Assembly (NCBI GenBank): GCA_937916565.1
Contig: CALFSR010000038.1
Span: 1-37,393, forward strand
From: an uncultured Bacillota bacterium
GTDB taxonomy: Bacteria; Bacillota; Limnochordia; Limnochordales; ZCTH02-B6
Length of the DNA stretch: 37,393 nt
Reading direction: 5' to 3'
In this document: in pieces, positions 19,133-26,688 of the stretch
Layout of the letters: the number at the start of each line of letters is the position of its first letter
How positions within the stretch are numbered: the stretch's first letter is position 1
The notes under the pieces: model-generated
The model's input: only the letters and a program-made list of their open reading frames with translations
The model's database searches: none
Told to the model about the DNA's origin: nothing
Translations under genes and position numbers: made by a program

Positions 19133-19455
19133 CGACCGCCCTCGGTCTCGGCCGCCACCCAATCGAGGTAGGCCGGATTGCCGCCCGCGAGCGGCACCGC
19201 GGTGATACAGGGCACTGAGTAAGAATGCAGCTCCCGCACCGCGGCCATGAGCTGTTCCAGTACAGCTGCCCTCGTCTTAAGCAAGAGCAGTGCCTCGCCG
19301 TCTTCCACCATCTTGCCTTCCCAGCGGTATACGGACCGGATGAGCGGGATGATGTTGGCGCACGCCGCAAGCCGCCGTTCGACCACGGCGCGCCCGATGC
19401 GCGCGGCCTCCGTCTCGTCCGGCGTCGTCACGTATACGAGCACGAAATCGGTCAA
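19129..19455 (-). CDS. cutA: CutA-family divalent-cation tolerance protein
   Basis: This 108-residue trimeric ferredoxin-like protein begins TDFVLVYVTTPDETEAARIG and continues with RRLAACANIIP, SVYRWEGKM, GEALLLLKT and a C-terminal VPLAGGNPAYLDWV, all typical of CutA. It was first linked to copper tolerance in E. coli; its general function remains unclear. The start is the TTG at 19455, preceded on the minus strand by AAGGAGG with a nine-base spacer. The longer reading frame upstream adds 29 residues with no family match. It lies downstream of citrate synthase on the same strand, 86 bases away, with a hairpin between. Confidence 0.93.
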   Translation of the reverse strand: MTDFVLVYVTTPDETEAARIGRAVVERRLAACANIIPLIRSVYRWEGKMVEDGEALLLLKTRAAVLEQLMAAVRELHSYSVPCITAVPLAGGNPAYLDWVAAETEGGR

Positions 19456-19510
19456 CGGAGCGCCCCTCCTTATCATGCCGCAAGTCGCGGGCAGGGGAGT
19501 GCTTGCGCTG

Positions 19511-19535
19511 GCCCGGACAGGCCCGCCTGCCGGGC
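19511..19535 (-). terminator. hairpin between citrate synthase gene and cutA
   Basis: GCCCGG-A-CAGGC, a CC loop, and GCCTG-CCGGGC form an 11-bp stem with one bulged A. It begins shortly after the citrate synthase stop in the minus direction. There is no T tract, so it may limit read-through to cutA or protect the mRNA 3' end rather than stop transcription fully. Confidence 0.4.
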
Positions 19536-19541
19536 GCGGCA

Positions 19542-20666
19542 TCAGCCGCGCTCGGCAAGCGGACGGAAACGCAGATCCTGTGAACCGGCGTAGTCGGCGC
19601 GGGGCCGGATGAGGCGGTTGTCGGCGTACTGCTCCAGGACGTGGGCCGACCAGCCCGACACGCGGCTGAAGGCAAAGATGGGCGTGAACAGGTCGGTCGG
19701 GATGCCGAGCATGTAGTAGGTGGACGCCGAGTAAAAGTCCACGTTCGGGTATAGGCCCTTGCGCTCGAACATGAGTTGCTCGAGTTTCCGGGACATCTCA
19801 TACCAGCGGGTGTCGCCGCGCTTTTCGCCGAGCTGCTGGGAGAACCGGCGCAGAAAATCAGCCCTCGGGTCGCCGGTCTTGTAGACACGGTGGCCGAAGC
19901 CCATGATGCGCTTCTTGCTCTCCAAAGCCGCGCCCAGCCACTCCTCGACCCGGTCCGGATCGTCGATCTCAAGCAGCGTGCGCATGACCTGCTCGTTGGC
20001 CCCGCCGTGGAGCGGTCCCTTGAGGGCGCCGATGGCGGCGGTTATTGCGGAGTACATGTCCGACAGCGTGGAAGCCACCACGCGGGCCGTAAAGGTCGAA
20101 GCGTTCAGCTCGTGGTCCGCATGCAGGATGAGACAGGCGTCAAAAATGTCGGTCTCGAGCTGCTCGGGCACGTCGCCCCGCAACATGAGGAGGAAGTTGG
20201 CAGCCAGTCCCAAGTCAGCCCGGGGCGGCACCGGCTCCTGGCCCTCCCGCAGGCGTGCATGGTAGGCGATGATCATCGGGAAGCGGGCGAGCAGGCGCAC
20301 CGCCTTGCGCAGGTTGGCCTCTCGGTCGCTTGCTCCTGCCTCGGGATCGACGACACCGAGGGCCGAAACAGCCGTGCGCAGCACCGCCATTGGCTCCGCA
20401 TCACGCGGGAACGTCCGAATCAAATCGACGAGTTCCCTCGGGAGATCTTGGGCCGCGGCGATCTGTTCCCGGAGCCCGTCAAGCTGCGCGTTGGTGGGCA
20501 GCTCGCCGTGCCACAGGAGGTAGACGACTTCCTCAAAGGTGGCCTTGCCGATGAATTCGCCGATGTCGTAGCCGCGATAGACTAGCCGCCGCCGCTGGCC
20601 GTCGATGAAGCAGATCTCTGACCTTAGGGCGACGATGTCTTCGAGGCCAGCCTTGAAACTCGTCAT
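19542..20666 (-). CDS. citrate synthase
   Basis: Citrate synthase condenses acetyl-CoA and oxaloacetate. At 374 residues this is the short, dimeric Gram-positive or thermophile type (type I, like CitZ). Conserved parts are LVYRGYDIGEF near residue 30, LILHADHELNAST with His185, GPLHGGANE with catalytic His220, and GFGHRVYKTGDPRA with His259. NVDFYSA near the C-terminus carries the catalytic Asp. 2-Methylcitrate synthase is closely related and cannot be excluded, but no prp genes are nearby. The ATG at 20666 follows AAAGGAG on the minus strand. A 12-bp palindrome lies 24 bases upstream. No other citrate-cycle genes are adjacent. Confidence 0.93.
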   Translation of the reverse strand: MTSFKAGLEDIVALRSEICFIDGQRRRLVYRGYDIGEFIGKATFEEVVYLLWHGELPTNAQLDGLREQIAAAQDLPRELVDLIRTFPRDAEPMAVLRTAVSALGVVDPEAGASDREANLRKAVRLLARFPMIIAYHARLREGQEPVPPRADLGLAANFLLMLRGDVPEQLETDIFDACLILHADHELNASTFTARVVASTLSDMYSAITAAIGALKGPLHGGANEQVMRTLLEIDDPDRVEEWLGAALESKKRIMGFGHRVYKTGDPRADFLRRFSQQLGEKRGDTRWYEMSRKLEQLMFERKGLYPNVDFYSASTYYMLGIPTDLFTPIFAFSRVSGWSAHVLEQYADNRLIRPRADYAGSQDLRFRPLAERG

Positions 20667-20689
20667 CTCCCCGACTCCTTTCGCTGCAC

Positions 20690-20701
20690 AGCGATATCGC
20701 T
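20690..20701 (-). promoter_or_regulatory. palindrome upstream of the citrate synthase gene
   Basis: AGCGATATCGCT is a perfect 12-bp dyad at 24-35 bases before the start codon. A weak -10-like TATCGC overlaps it. It may be an operator, but a single copy of this length in a GC-rich genome can be chance. Confidence 0.35.
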
Positions 20702-20812
20702 TTGAGTTTTTTCTGTGCGGCGGGCGCGCTTCCCTTTTTTCCCCATTCCCCGTTCCATCTGTTGGGACAAACGTCACGCGCGCCGCACGAAACGGCCTCC
20801 GGGGGAGGCAAG

Positions 20813-20842
20813 AAGAAGGCCGGGTGCGCGCCCGGCCTTCTT
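20813..20842 (-). terminator. rho-independent-type terminator of sufB
   Basis: AAGAAGGCCGGG at 20813-20824 and CCCGGCCTTCTT at 20831-20842 form a perfect 12-bp stem with loop TGCGCG. On the minus strand it lies 45 bases after the sufB stop, and the stem's 3' arm runs into TTCTTCTTG, a modest U-rich tail. It separates sufB from the citrate synthase gene. Confidence 0.75.
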
Positions 20843-20887
20843 GGTACAGCGGCTCCGCTCGATGGACCGGCGGCGAGGGACCCTCCC

Positions 20888-22288
20888 TCAGCCGACCGAG
20901 CCTTCCATCTCCAACTGGATGAGCCGGTTCAGTTCCACAGCGTACTCCATGGGCAGCTCTTTGGTGAAAGGCTCCAGGAACCCCTGTACCACCATCATAG
21001 TCGCCTCGTCCTCCGACAGGCCGCGGCTCATGAGGTAGAAGAGCTGGTCCTCCCGCACCTTGCTGACGGTTGCCTCGTGTTCGATGGCCACGTCCTCGTT
21101 AAGGATGTCCATGTACGGAATGGTTTCCGCCTTGGAGTGGTCATCGAACAGAAGGGCGTCGCACTTCACCGTGCAGCGGCTGTGGTGCGCGTCAGGATTG
21201 ACCCGCACAAGTCCACGGTACGTGGTGGTGCCGCCGTTCTTGGAAATGGACTTGGAGGTGACGGTGGACGACGTGTACGGGGCGTTGTGCACCACCTTGG
21301 CGCCCGCATCCTGGTGCTGGGCCTTCCCGGCGAAGGCGATGGAGAGCACGTCGCCTCGCGCACCCGGGCCCATCAGGAACACGGCCGGGTACTTCATCGT
21401 GACCTTGCTGCCGATGTTGCCGTCGACCCACTCCATGGTGGCGTTTTCGTAGGCAAAGGCTCGCTTGGTCACCAGATTGTACACGTTGTGGGACCAGTTC
21501 TGTATGGTGGTGTAGCGTACCCGGCTGCCCGGCAGGCAGATGATCTCGACCACGGCCGCGTGCAGCGAGTCCGTGGAGTAGATGGGCGCCGTGCACCCTT
21601 CCACGTAGTGGACGAAGCTGTCCTCGTCGGCGATGATGAGCGTCCGCTCAAACTGGCCCATGTTCTCCGCGTTGATGCGGAAGTAGGCCTGGAGCGGGAT
21701 CTCCACCCGTGCTCCCTTGGGAACGTAGATGAAGGACCCGCCGCTCCAGACCGCCGAGTTGAGGGCGGCGAACTTGTTGTCGCCGGGCGGCACGACGGTG
21801 CCGATGTACTTGCGCACCAGATCCGGGTATTCGCGCACCGCGGTGTCGGTGTCGCAGAAGATGACGCCCTGCTTGGCCAGATCCTCCCGGATGTTGTGGT
21901 AGACGACCTCCGACTCGTACTGGGCCGTCACCCCGGCCAAGAACTTGCGCTCCGCCTCGGGAATGCCGAGCCGGTCGAAGGTCTGCTTGATGTACTCGGG
22001 CACCTCGTCCCAACTGCGGCCCTTCTTTTCGGTGGGCCGGACGTAGTAGTGGATGTTGTCGAAGTCGATGGCCGACAGGTCGGCGCCCCAGTTGGGCATC
22101 GGCTTCTTCATAAAGATCTCCAGCGACTTGAGGCGAAACTCCCGCATCCAGTCGGGCTCGCCCTTCATCTCGGAGATTTCTTCAACAAGCTGGCGGGACA
22201 GCCCCTTGCCAGACTTGAATACGTACTGCTCCGGATCGCGGAAACCGTAGCGGTATTCCTGATCGATGTCGATCACGGGCTTTGCCAT
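20888..22288 (-). CDS. sufB: Fe-S cluster assembly protein SufB
   Basis: SufB is the scaffold subunit of the SufBCD complex, on which Fe-S clusters are built. The 466-residue protein has the family landmarks YRYGFRDPE near residue 12, VYHNIREDLAKQGVIFCDTD, SGGSFIYVPKGARVEIPLQ, and the beta-helix core. The conserved C-terminal segment has HHSRCTVKCDALLFDD, then IEHEATVSKV, containing the cysteine and His-Glu used in cluster assembly in E. coli. The ATG at 22288 has AAGGGGG upstream. The usual partners (sufC, sufD, sufS, sufU) are absent; neighbours are mraZ (divergent) and citrate synthase (downstream). A perfect TATAAT lies just upstream. Confidence 0.97.
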   Translation of the reverse strand: MAKPVIDIDQEYRYGFRDPEQYVFKSGKGLSRQLVEEISEMKGEPDWMREFRLKSLEIFMKKPMPNWGADLSAIDFDNIHYYVRPTEKKGRSWDEVPEYIKQTFDRLGIPEAERKFLAGVTAQYESEVVYHNIREDLAKQGVIFCDTDTAVREYPDLVRKYIGTVVPPGDNKFAALNSAVWSGGSFIYVPKGARVEIPLQAYFRINAENMGQFERTLIIADEDSFVHYVEGCTAPIYSTDSLHAAVVEIICLPGSRVRYTTIQNWSHNVYNLVTKRAFAYENATMEWVDGNIGSKVTMKYPAVFLMGPGARGDVLSIAFAGKAQHQDAGAKVVHNAPYTSSTVTSKSISKNGGTTTYRGLVRVNPDAHHSRCTVKCDALLFDDHSKAETIPYMDILNEDVAIEHEATVSKVREDQLFYLMSRGLSEDEATMMVVQGFLEPFTKELPMEYAVELNRLIQLEMEGSVG

Positions 22289-22324
22289 CCTTGCTTCCCC
22301 CTTTCCTTCCGGCGATTCATACCT

Positions 22325-22352
22325 ATTATATCTAACCCGACGGGCGGCGCAA
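22325..22352 (-). promoter_or_regulatory. candidate sigma-A promoter for sufB
   Basis: On the minus strand, TTGCGC (22352-22347) is followed after 16 bases by a perfect TATAAT (22330-22325), some 37 bases before the sufB start. The -35 is weak, and it sits in one of the few AT-rich spots in this gap. Confidence 0.6.
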
Positions 22353-22496
22353 GCGCTCCGCCGGGGCGTCCTGTGCCGGCCCGGAGATGGCCTGGGGAGA
22401 GACTGCCGCCGGCCTAGCAGCCGCCACGGTGGAGCTGCAAAAAAGTGCGGCACGTGGGAGGAATCCGCGCGCGCCCCCCGAACTCCCCCTTACTGG

Positions 22497-22521
22497 TGGG
22501 GGGAAGTGGGGGAAAGTGGAG
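22497..22521 (+). promoter_or_regulatory. MraZ operator, three tandem boxes
   Basis: TGGGG at 22497, TGGGG at 22507 and TGGAG at 22517 are spaced by exactly five bases each, giving a 10-bp period. This is the known MraZ binding pattern (TGGGN repeats with five-base spacers). The third box merges with the mraZ ribosome site (GGAGGAG at 22518-22524). I could not find a clear sigma-A promoter upstream in 22353-22490. Confidence 0.8.
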
Positions 22522-22535
22522 GAGACTGCAGCCCC

Positions 22536-22967
22536 ATGTTCGTGGGCGAGTTCCAGCACGCGCTCGACGAGAAGGGCCGGATCACCATTCCTGCGCGGTT
22601 TCGCGAGGGCCTTGGCGACCGCTTTATCGTCACGCGTGGTCTGGACAGCTGCTTGTTCGTCTACCCCATGGCGGAGTGGCAGCTCCTTGAGGCACGGCTC
22701 AAGTCCCTGCCCTTGACCAAGGCCGACGCCCGTGCCTTTGTCCGTTTCTTGTTCTCCGGTGCGTACGAATGCGAACTCGACCGTCAAGGCCGCATCATGC
22801 TCCCGGCCGTCCTGCGGCAGTACGCAGGCCTGGAGAAGGATGCCGTCGTGATCGGTGTTTCGACGCGGGTTGAGATCTGGTCGGCGGACCGGTGGGCGAG
22901 CTACGTGGCCGCGTCCGAGGCGTCCTTTGGCGAGATCGCCGAGAACCTTGAGGGCTTGGGGCTCTAG
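22536..22967 (+). CDS. mraZ: transcriptional regulator MraZ
   Basis: MraZ is an AbrB/SpoVT-fold ring-forming DNA-binding protein that represses the division and cell wall operon. The 143-residue protein has the two expected half-sites, DEKGRITIPARFR at 11-23 and DRQGRIMLPAVLR at 82-94, and starts FVGEFQHALD like other members. The ATG at 22536 follows GGAGGAG with a rather long spacer of 11 bases. It is the first gene of the dcw cluster, and three tandem MraZ boxes lie at 22497-22521, so autoregulation is likely. rsmH begins eight bases after its stop. Confidence 0.97.
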   Translation: MFVGEFQHALDEKGRITIPARFREGLGDRFIVTRGLDSCLFVYPMAEWQLLEARLKSLPLTKADARAFVRFLFSGAYECELDRQGRIMLPAVLRQYAGLEKDAVVIGVSTRVEIWSADRWASYVAASEASFGEIAENLEGLGL

Positions 22968-22975
22968 GGAGCCGG

Positions 22976-23938
22976 GTGGAACCTTTGGGTCACGTGCCGG
23001 TTATGGTCAACGAAGTGGTCGAGCTCCTGCGCCCTGCCCCGGGAAACGTCATCGTCGACTGCACGGTGGGCGGCGGGGGCCACGCCAGCGCCCTCTTGCC
23101 TCGCATCGTGCCGGGGGGGCGGCTCATCGGCATTGACCGTGACCCGCGCACCCTCGCGACCGCTCGTGACCGGCTCGCCCCCTTTGGGGACGCCGTGACC
23201 TTGGTCCACGGCAACTTTGGCGATCTGGGGGTCATCCTGGCCGGGCTCGACCTTGGTGGTGTCGATGCCGTTTTGTTCGACCTTGGGGTGTCGTCGTTTC
23301 AACTGGACGAACCGGAGCGCGGCTTCACTTATCGGACCGACGCCCCTCTGGATATGCGCATGGATCCGGGCTCACCGACGTCGGCGGCGGAAATCGTGAA
23401 CACATGGCCCGCCCAGGAGCTCGCCCGCATCTTACGGGAGTTCGGGGAGGAGCGCTGGGCCGGGCGCATCGCGGCGGCCATCGTGCGGGCGCGTGAGAAA
23501 GCCCCGCTTTCCACCACCGGGGAGCTGGCCGCTGTGGTCAAGGACGCGATTCCTGCGGCCGCCCGGCGAAGCGGTCCGCACCCGGCCCGCCGCACCTTTC
23601 AGGCGTTGCGCATCGCGGTCAACGCCGAACTCGACGCCTTGCAGCAAGGGCTCGCGGCTGCCATCGACGCGCTGCTGCCCGGGGGGCGCGTGGCCGTCAT
23701 CAGTTTTCATTCGCTGGAAGACCGGATCGTCAAGCGGACGTTTGCTGAGCTGGCCGCCGGATGCCGGTGCCCGCCGGAGCTGCCCGAATGCCGCTGCGGG
23801 CGGCAGGCTCGGCTGCGGGTGCTGACCCGCAAGCCCGTAACGCCGACCCATGACGAGGTGGCGGCCAATCCCAGAGCCCGCAGTGCACGTTTGCGGGCGG
23901 CCGAGCGGCTCGTTCTAGGCCGGAGGGAGGAGGAATAG
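22976..23938 (+). CDS. rsmH: 16S rRNA m4C1402 methyltransferase RsmH (MraW)
   Basis: RsmH N4-methylates C1402 in the decoding centre of 16S rRNA using SAM. The 320-residue protein has HVPVMVNEVVELL at the start, the SAM-binding VDCTVGGGGHASALL at about 27-41, DLGVSSFQLDEPERGFTYR, the RRTFQALRIAVNAEL stretch, and VISFHSLEDRIVK. A small cysteine cluster (CRCPPELPECRCG) follows, as in many Gram-positive members. The GTG at 22976 follows AGGGAG closely. ftsL begins two bases after its stop, so both are in one operon. Confidence 0.97.
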   Translation: MEPLGHVPVMVNEVVELLRPAPGNVIVDCTVGGGGHASALLPRIVPGGRLIGIDRDPRTLATARDRLAPFGDAVTLVHGNFGDLGVILAGLDLGGVDAVLFDLGVSSFQLDEPERGFTYRTDAPLDMRMDPGSPTSAAEIVNTWPAQELARILREFGEERWAGRIAAAIVRAREKAPLSTTGELAAVVKDAIPAAARRSGPHPARRTFQALRIAVNAELDALQQGLAAAIDALLPGGRVAVISFHSLEDRIVKRTFAELAAGCRCPPELPECRCGRQARLRVLTRKPVTPTHDEVAANPRARSARLRAAERLVLGRREEE

Positions 23939-23940
23939 CA

Positions 23941-24447
23941 TTGGTACCAGCACTGAAGACGCCCGATGCCTCCGCGTGGCGCCACTGGCAGACACCGGGC
24001 CACCTGGCCGAGCGCGGCGTTCGCCCGGCGCCCCGCGCCGTGAATCCCTTCGTGCTGCTTCCCGTCCTCGCGCTCGTGGTGCTCGCTGCCGGCATGGGGT
24101 TCATCGCGCAGCGGGTGCACGTCATGGAAATGGGATACCAGCTGCGGGCGCTGAACCAGGAGCTCGCCCGGCTGCAGGATGAGCATCGTCGCCTCGAGGT
24201 TGAGCTGGTCCGGGCCCGCAGTCCCGAGCGGGTGGAATCCCTGGCCCGCACGCGGCTCAACATGGTGGAGCCCGGACGGCCACAGCTGGTCGTTCTCCCG
24301 CCGACCGGGCCTGTGGACGGGCCCGCGCTTTCCGGTGGCGGGGCGCCGTCCCTCGGGGAGACGCTCGCATCCCACGTCGCGGCGGTCGGCGACTGGCTGC
24401 TGGAACGTTTCACCGCGGCCGCGGAGGCCGGCAGCCGGCGGCAGTGA
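23941..24447 (+). CDS. ftsL: FtsL-like septum formation protein
   Basis: FtsL is a bitopic protein that joins FtsB/DivIC and FtsQ/DivIB to activate septal peptidoglycan synthesis. The 168-residue protein has a cytosolic N-terminus, one membrane helix at about 36-57, and a coiled-coil with heptad leucines at about 60-92. A short SPERVESLARTRLNMV segment, typical of FtsL/DivIC proteins, follows, then a low-complexity Gly/Pro tail. The TTG at 23941 has a strong GGAGGGAGGAGG just upstream. Sequence conservation is low in this family; position between rsmH and the PBP supports the call. Confidence 0.85.
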   Translation: MVPALKTPDASAWRHWQTPGHLAERGVRPAPRAVNPFVLLPVLALVVLAAGMGFIAQRVHVMEMGYQLRALNQELARLQDEHRRLEVELVRARSPERVESLARTRLNMVEPGRPQLVVLPPTGPVDGPALSGGGAPSLGETLASHVAAVGDWLLERFTAAAEAGSRRQ

Positions 24448-24506
24448 CGTAAAGGCGGCCCGGGTGCCGAACGGGGGCTAGAGGGCGGCCCTGGGAGGGA
24501 ATCGCC

Positions 24507-26615
24507 TTGCCCAGGCTGTCGCCGGTTGTACTGCGGCAACGGATCGTCGTCATCTTCCTTGCGGTCGCTTTGGCCGCCGTGCTCCTGACGAGCCGCCTGG
24601 CGTACGTTCAAGTCCTAGAGCACGAACACTATACGCGTCTTGCCCTTGACCAGCGCCTGAGAGGCGTCCCCGCGGACCCGCTGCGGGGGAGCATCTATGA
24701 TCGAAACGGGGTGCTCCTCGCGGCCAGCGTCAGCGCCGACGCCGTCTATGCCAGGCCTGCGGAGGTTGTCAACCCATCCGCCACCGTCCGCGCCCTTTCC
24801 GAATTGCTGGCGCTGCCGTATGAGACGGTGCTGGCGCGCCTTAGCCAGCGCCAGGCGGAAGTGTGGATCAAGCGCCGGGCCACGGAGGACGAGGCCCGGC
24901 GGGTCCGCGAAGCCGCGCTTCCAGGGGTGTATGTCGCCCAGCGGACGGCCCGGGTGTACCCCCACGGATCCTTGGCCGCACACGTGCTGGGGATGGTTGG
25001 CATCGACAACCAGGGGCTTGAAGGCATCGAGCTGCAGTACGATTCGCTGCTGCGGGGCGTGCCCGGGCGGGAGCTCGCGGAGCGGGACGCGCGCGGCCGC
25101 ATCATTCCCCATGGGCTGGCCGACTTTGTGCCGCCCCTAAACGGGCACGGGCTCGTCCTGACCATCGACGCCGCCATCCAGGCCGTGGCCGAGCGGGAGC
25201 TTGAACGCGCCTGCATTGCCACGTTGTCGGAGTTTTGTATGACAGCGTGGATGGACCCGCGCACGGGTGAGGTGTTGGCGCTGGCCGTCTATCCCGGGTT
25301 TGACCCCAACGAGCCGGGAGACTACCCGGCGGCGGTGCGGCGCAACCGGGCGGTTACGGACCAGTTCGAGCCCGGCTCCATCTTTAAGATCGTCACGGCG
25401 GTGGCCGCGCTGGACGAGGGCGTCGTCAGCCCCGACGAGAGGTTTTATGACGCCGGCGTGATCGAGATCGGCGGCGGCCGCGTTCACTGCTGGCGCGGCG
25501 GGGGCCACGGCAGCTTGACGTTTGCGCAAGCGGTGGCGGCCTCGTGCAACCCGGTTTTCGCTGAGCTCGGTGGATTGCGCCTCGGCCCAGCCCGGTTTTA
25601 CCCGTACCTCAAGGCGTTCGGCTTTGGAGAACGGCTCGGCGTCGACTACCCGGGCGAGGCCACCGGTCTCATCCCGGTGCCGGGTCAGGTGCCCCACGGG
25701 GAAATCTTGCGGTGGGCCAACGTCGGTTTCGGTCAGGGCATAGCGGTCACGCCGCTCCAGATGCTCTCCGCCGTGGCCGCCATCGCCAACGATGGGGTGC
25801 GCATGCGCCCGCAGCTGGTCGCAGGCGTCATCGATCCCGTGACGGGCGAGATGGAACGCATCCGGTCCCAACCCGTGCAGCGGGTCGTTTCGCAGGCGAC
25901 CGCCCGGACCTTTCTCGCCATGATGCGGGAGACGGTCGTGAACGGCTCCGGCAGCAATGCCGATATCCCCGGGTACCTGGTCGGGGGCAAGACAGGTACG
26001 GCGCAGGTGGCCGAAGGCGGCGTGTACACCGAAAAGCGCCTGGCATCCTTCCTCGGCGTCGCCCCGGTGGACGATCCGAGGCTCGTCGGCGTCGTCATGC
26101 TGTTTGACCTGAAGCCCCGGCCCGCCTACGGGGGCGTGCACGCGGCGCCCGTCTGGCGCGCGATCGCAGCCGAAGCGCTACCGTACCTGGGCGTCGCCCC
26201 GCGGCCGGAGGGCGGAGTCGCCGGCCCTGTCGAGGAGGGTGTCGTCCGGGTACCCAACGTGCAGAATCTGCCGGTGACCGAAGCCGAGGACGTGCTCCGC
26301 CGGGCCGGCCTGCGGCCGGTGCGGGAAGGTCAGGGGACGTGGGTGTTGGACCAGTTCCCGGTGCCCGGGGCGCACGTGCCGCCGGGCACGCAGGTGCTGC
26401 TGGAGTTTTACGAAGTGCCCGAGCACTGGCAGGGCGAGACCGCGGTCCCTGCGGTTATCGGACTGTCGCCGCGGGAGGCTGCGGAACGCCTGGCTGAGGC
26501 GGGCCTGGTGCTCGAGATGACGGGTGCGGGCGTCGCCCGCCGGCAAGCTCCGGCTCCCGGCGACCACGTCCTGCGGGGCACGCGGGTGCGGGTGGAGTTT
26601 GGACCGGAGGGCTGA
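24507..26615 (+). CDS. class B penicillin-binding protein with PASTA domains (FtsI/SpoVD-like)
   Basis: This transpeptidase cross-links septal peptidoglycan. The 702-residue protein has an N-terminal membrane anchor at about 13-34, a dimerisation domain, and a transpeptidase domain with Ser291-x-x-Lys294 (GSIFK), Ser346-Cys-Asn348 and Lys495-Thr-Gly (GGKTGTAQ). Two PASTA domains follow (about 580-641 and 647-702), each starting with a VP..VG-like turn. PASTA domains are found in Gram-positive division and spore PBPs. The TTG at 24507 has GGGAGGG upstream. Only one such gene is in the cluster, where Bacillus has pbpB and spoVD side by side, so its role in division, sporulation or both is open. 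Confidence 0.95.
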   Translation: MPRLSPVVLRQRIVVIFLAVALAAVLLTSRLAYVQVLEHEHYTRLALDQRLRGVPADPLRGSIYDRNGVLLAASVSADAVYARPAEVVNPSATVRALSELLALPYETVLARLSQRQAEVWIKRRATEDEARRVREAALPGVYVAQRTARVYPHGSLAAHVLGMVGIDNQGLEGIELQYDSLLRGVPGRELAERDARGRIIPHGLADFVPPLNGHGLVLTIDAAIQAVAERELERACIATLSEFCMTAWMDPRTGEVLALAVYPGFDPNEPGDYPAAVRRNRAVTDQFEPGSIFKIVTAVAALDEGVVSPDERFYDAGVIEIGGGRVHCWRGGGHGSLTFAQAVAASCNPVFAELGGLRLGPARFYPYLKAFGFGERLGVDYPGEATGLIPVPGQVPHGEILRWANVGFGQGIAVTPLQMLSAVAAIANDGVRMRPQLVAGVIDPVTGEMERIRSQPVQRVVSQATARTFLAMMRETVVNGSGSNADIPGYLVGGKTGTAQVAEGGVYTEKRLASFLGVAPVDDPRLVGVVMLFDLKPRPAYGGVHAAPVWRAIAAEALPYLGVAPRPEGGVAGPVEEGVVRVPNVQNLPVTEAEDVLRRAGLRPVREGQGTWVLDQFPVPGAHVPPGTQVLLEFYEVPEHWQGETAVPAVIGLSPREAAERLAEAGLVLEMTGAGVARRQAPAPGDHVLRGTRVRVEFGPEG

Positions 26616-26688
26616 AAAATAGCGGCACTGTTGGAAGGAAACACTCAAACCGGCGCCGTAGTACCGAAGGACGCCGCAGGAGGTCGCA

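Noticed and set aside
20702..22417. A 571-codon plus-strand frame opposite sufB
   Set aside because: It covers the sufB terminator, all of sufB and its promoter. The composition is typical of an antisense shadow.
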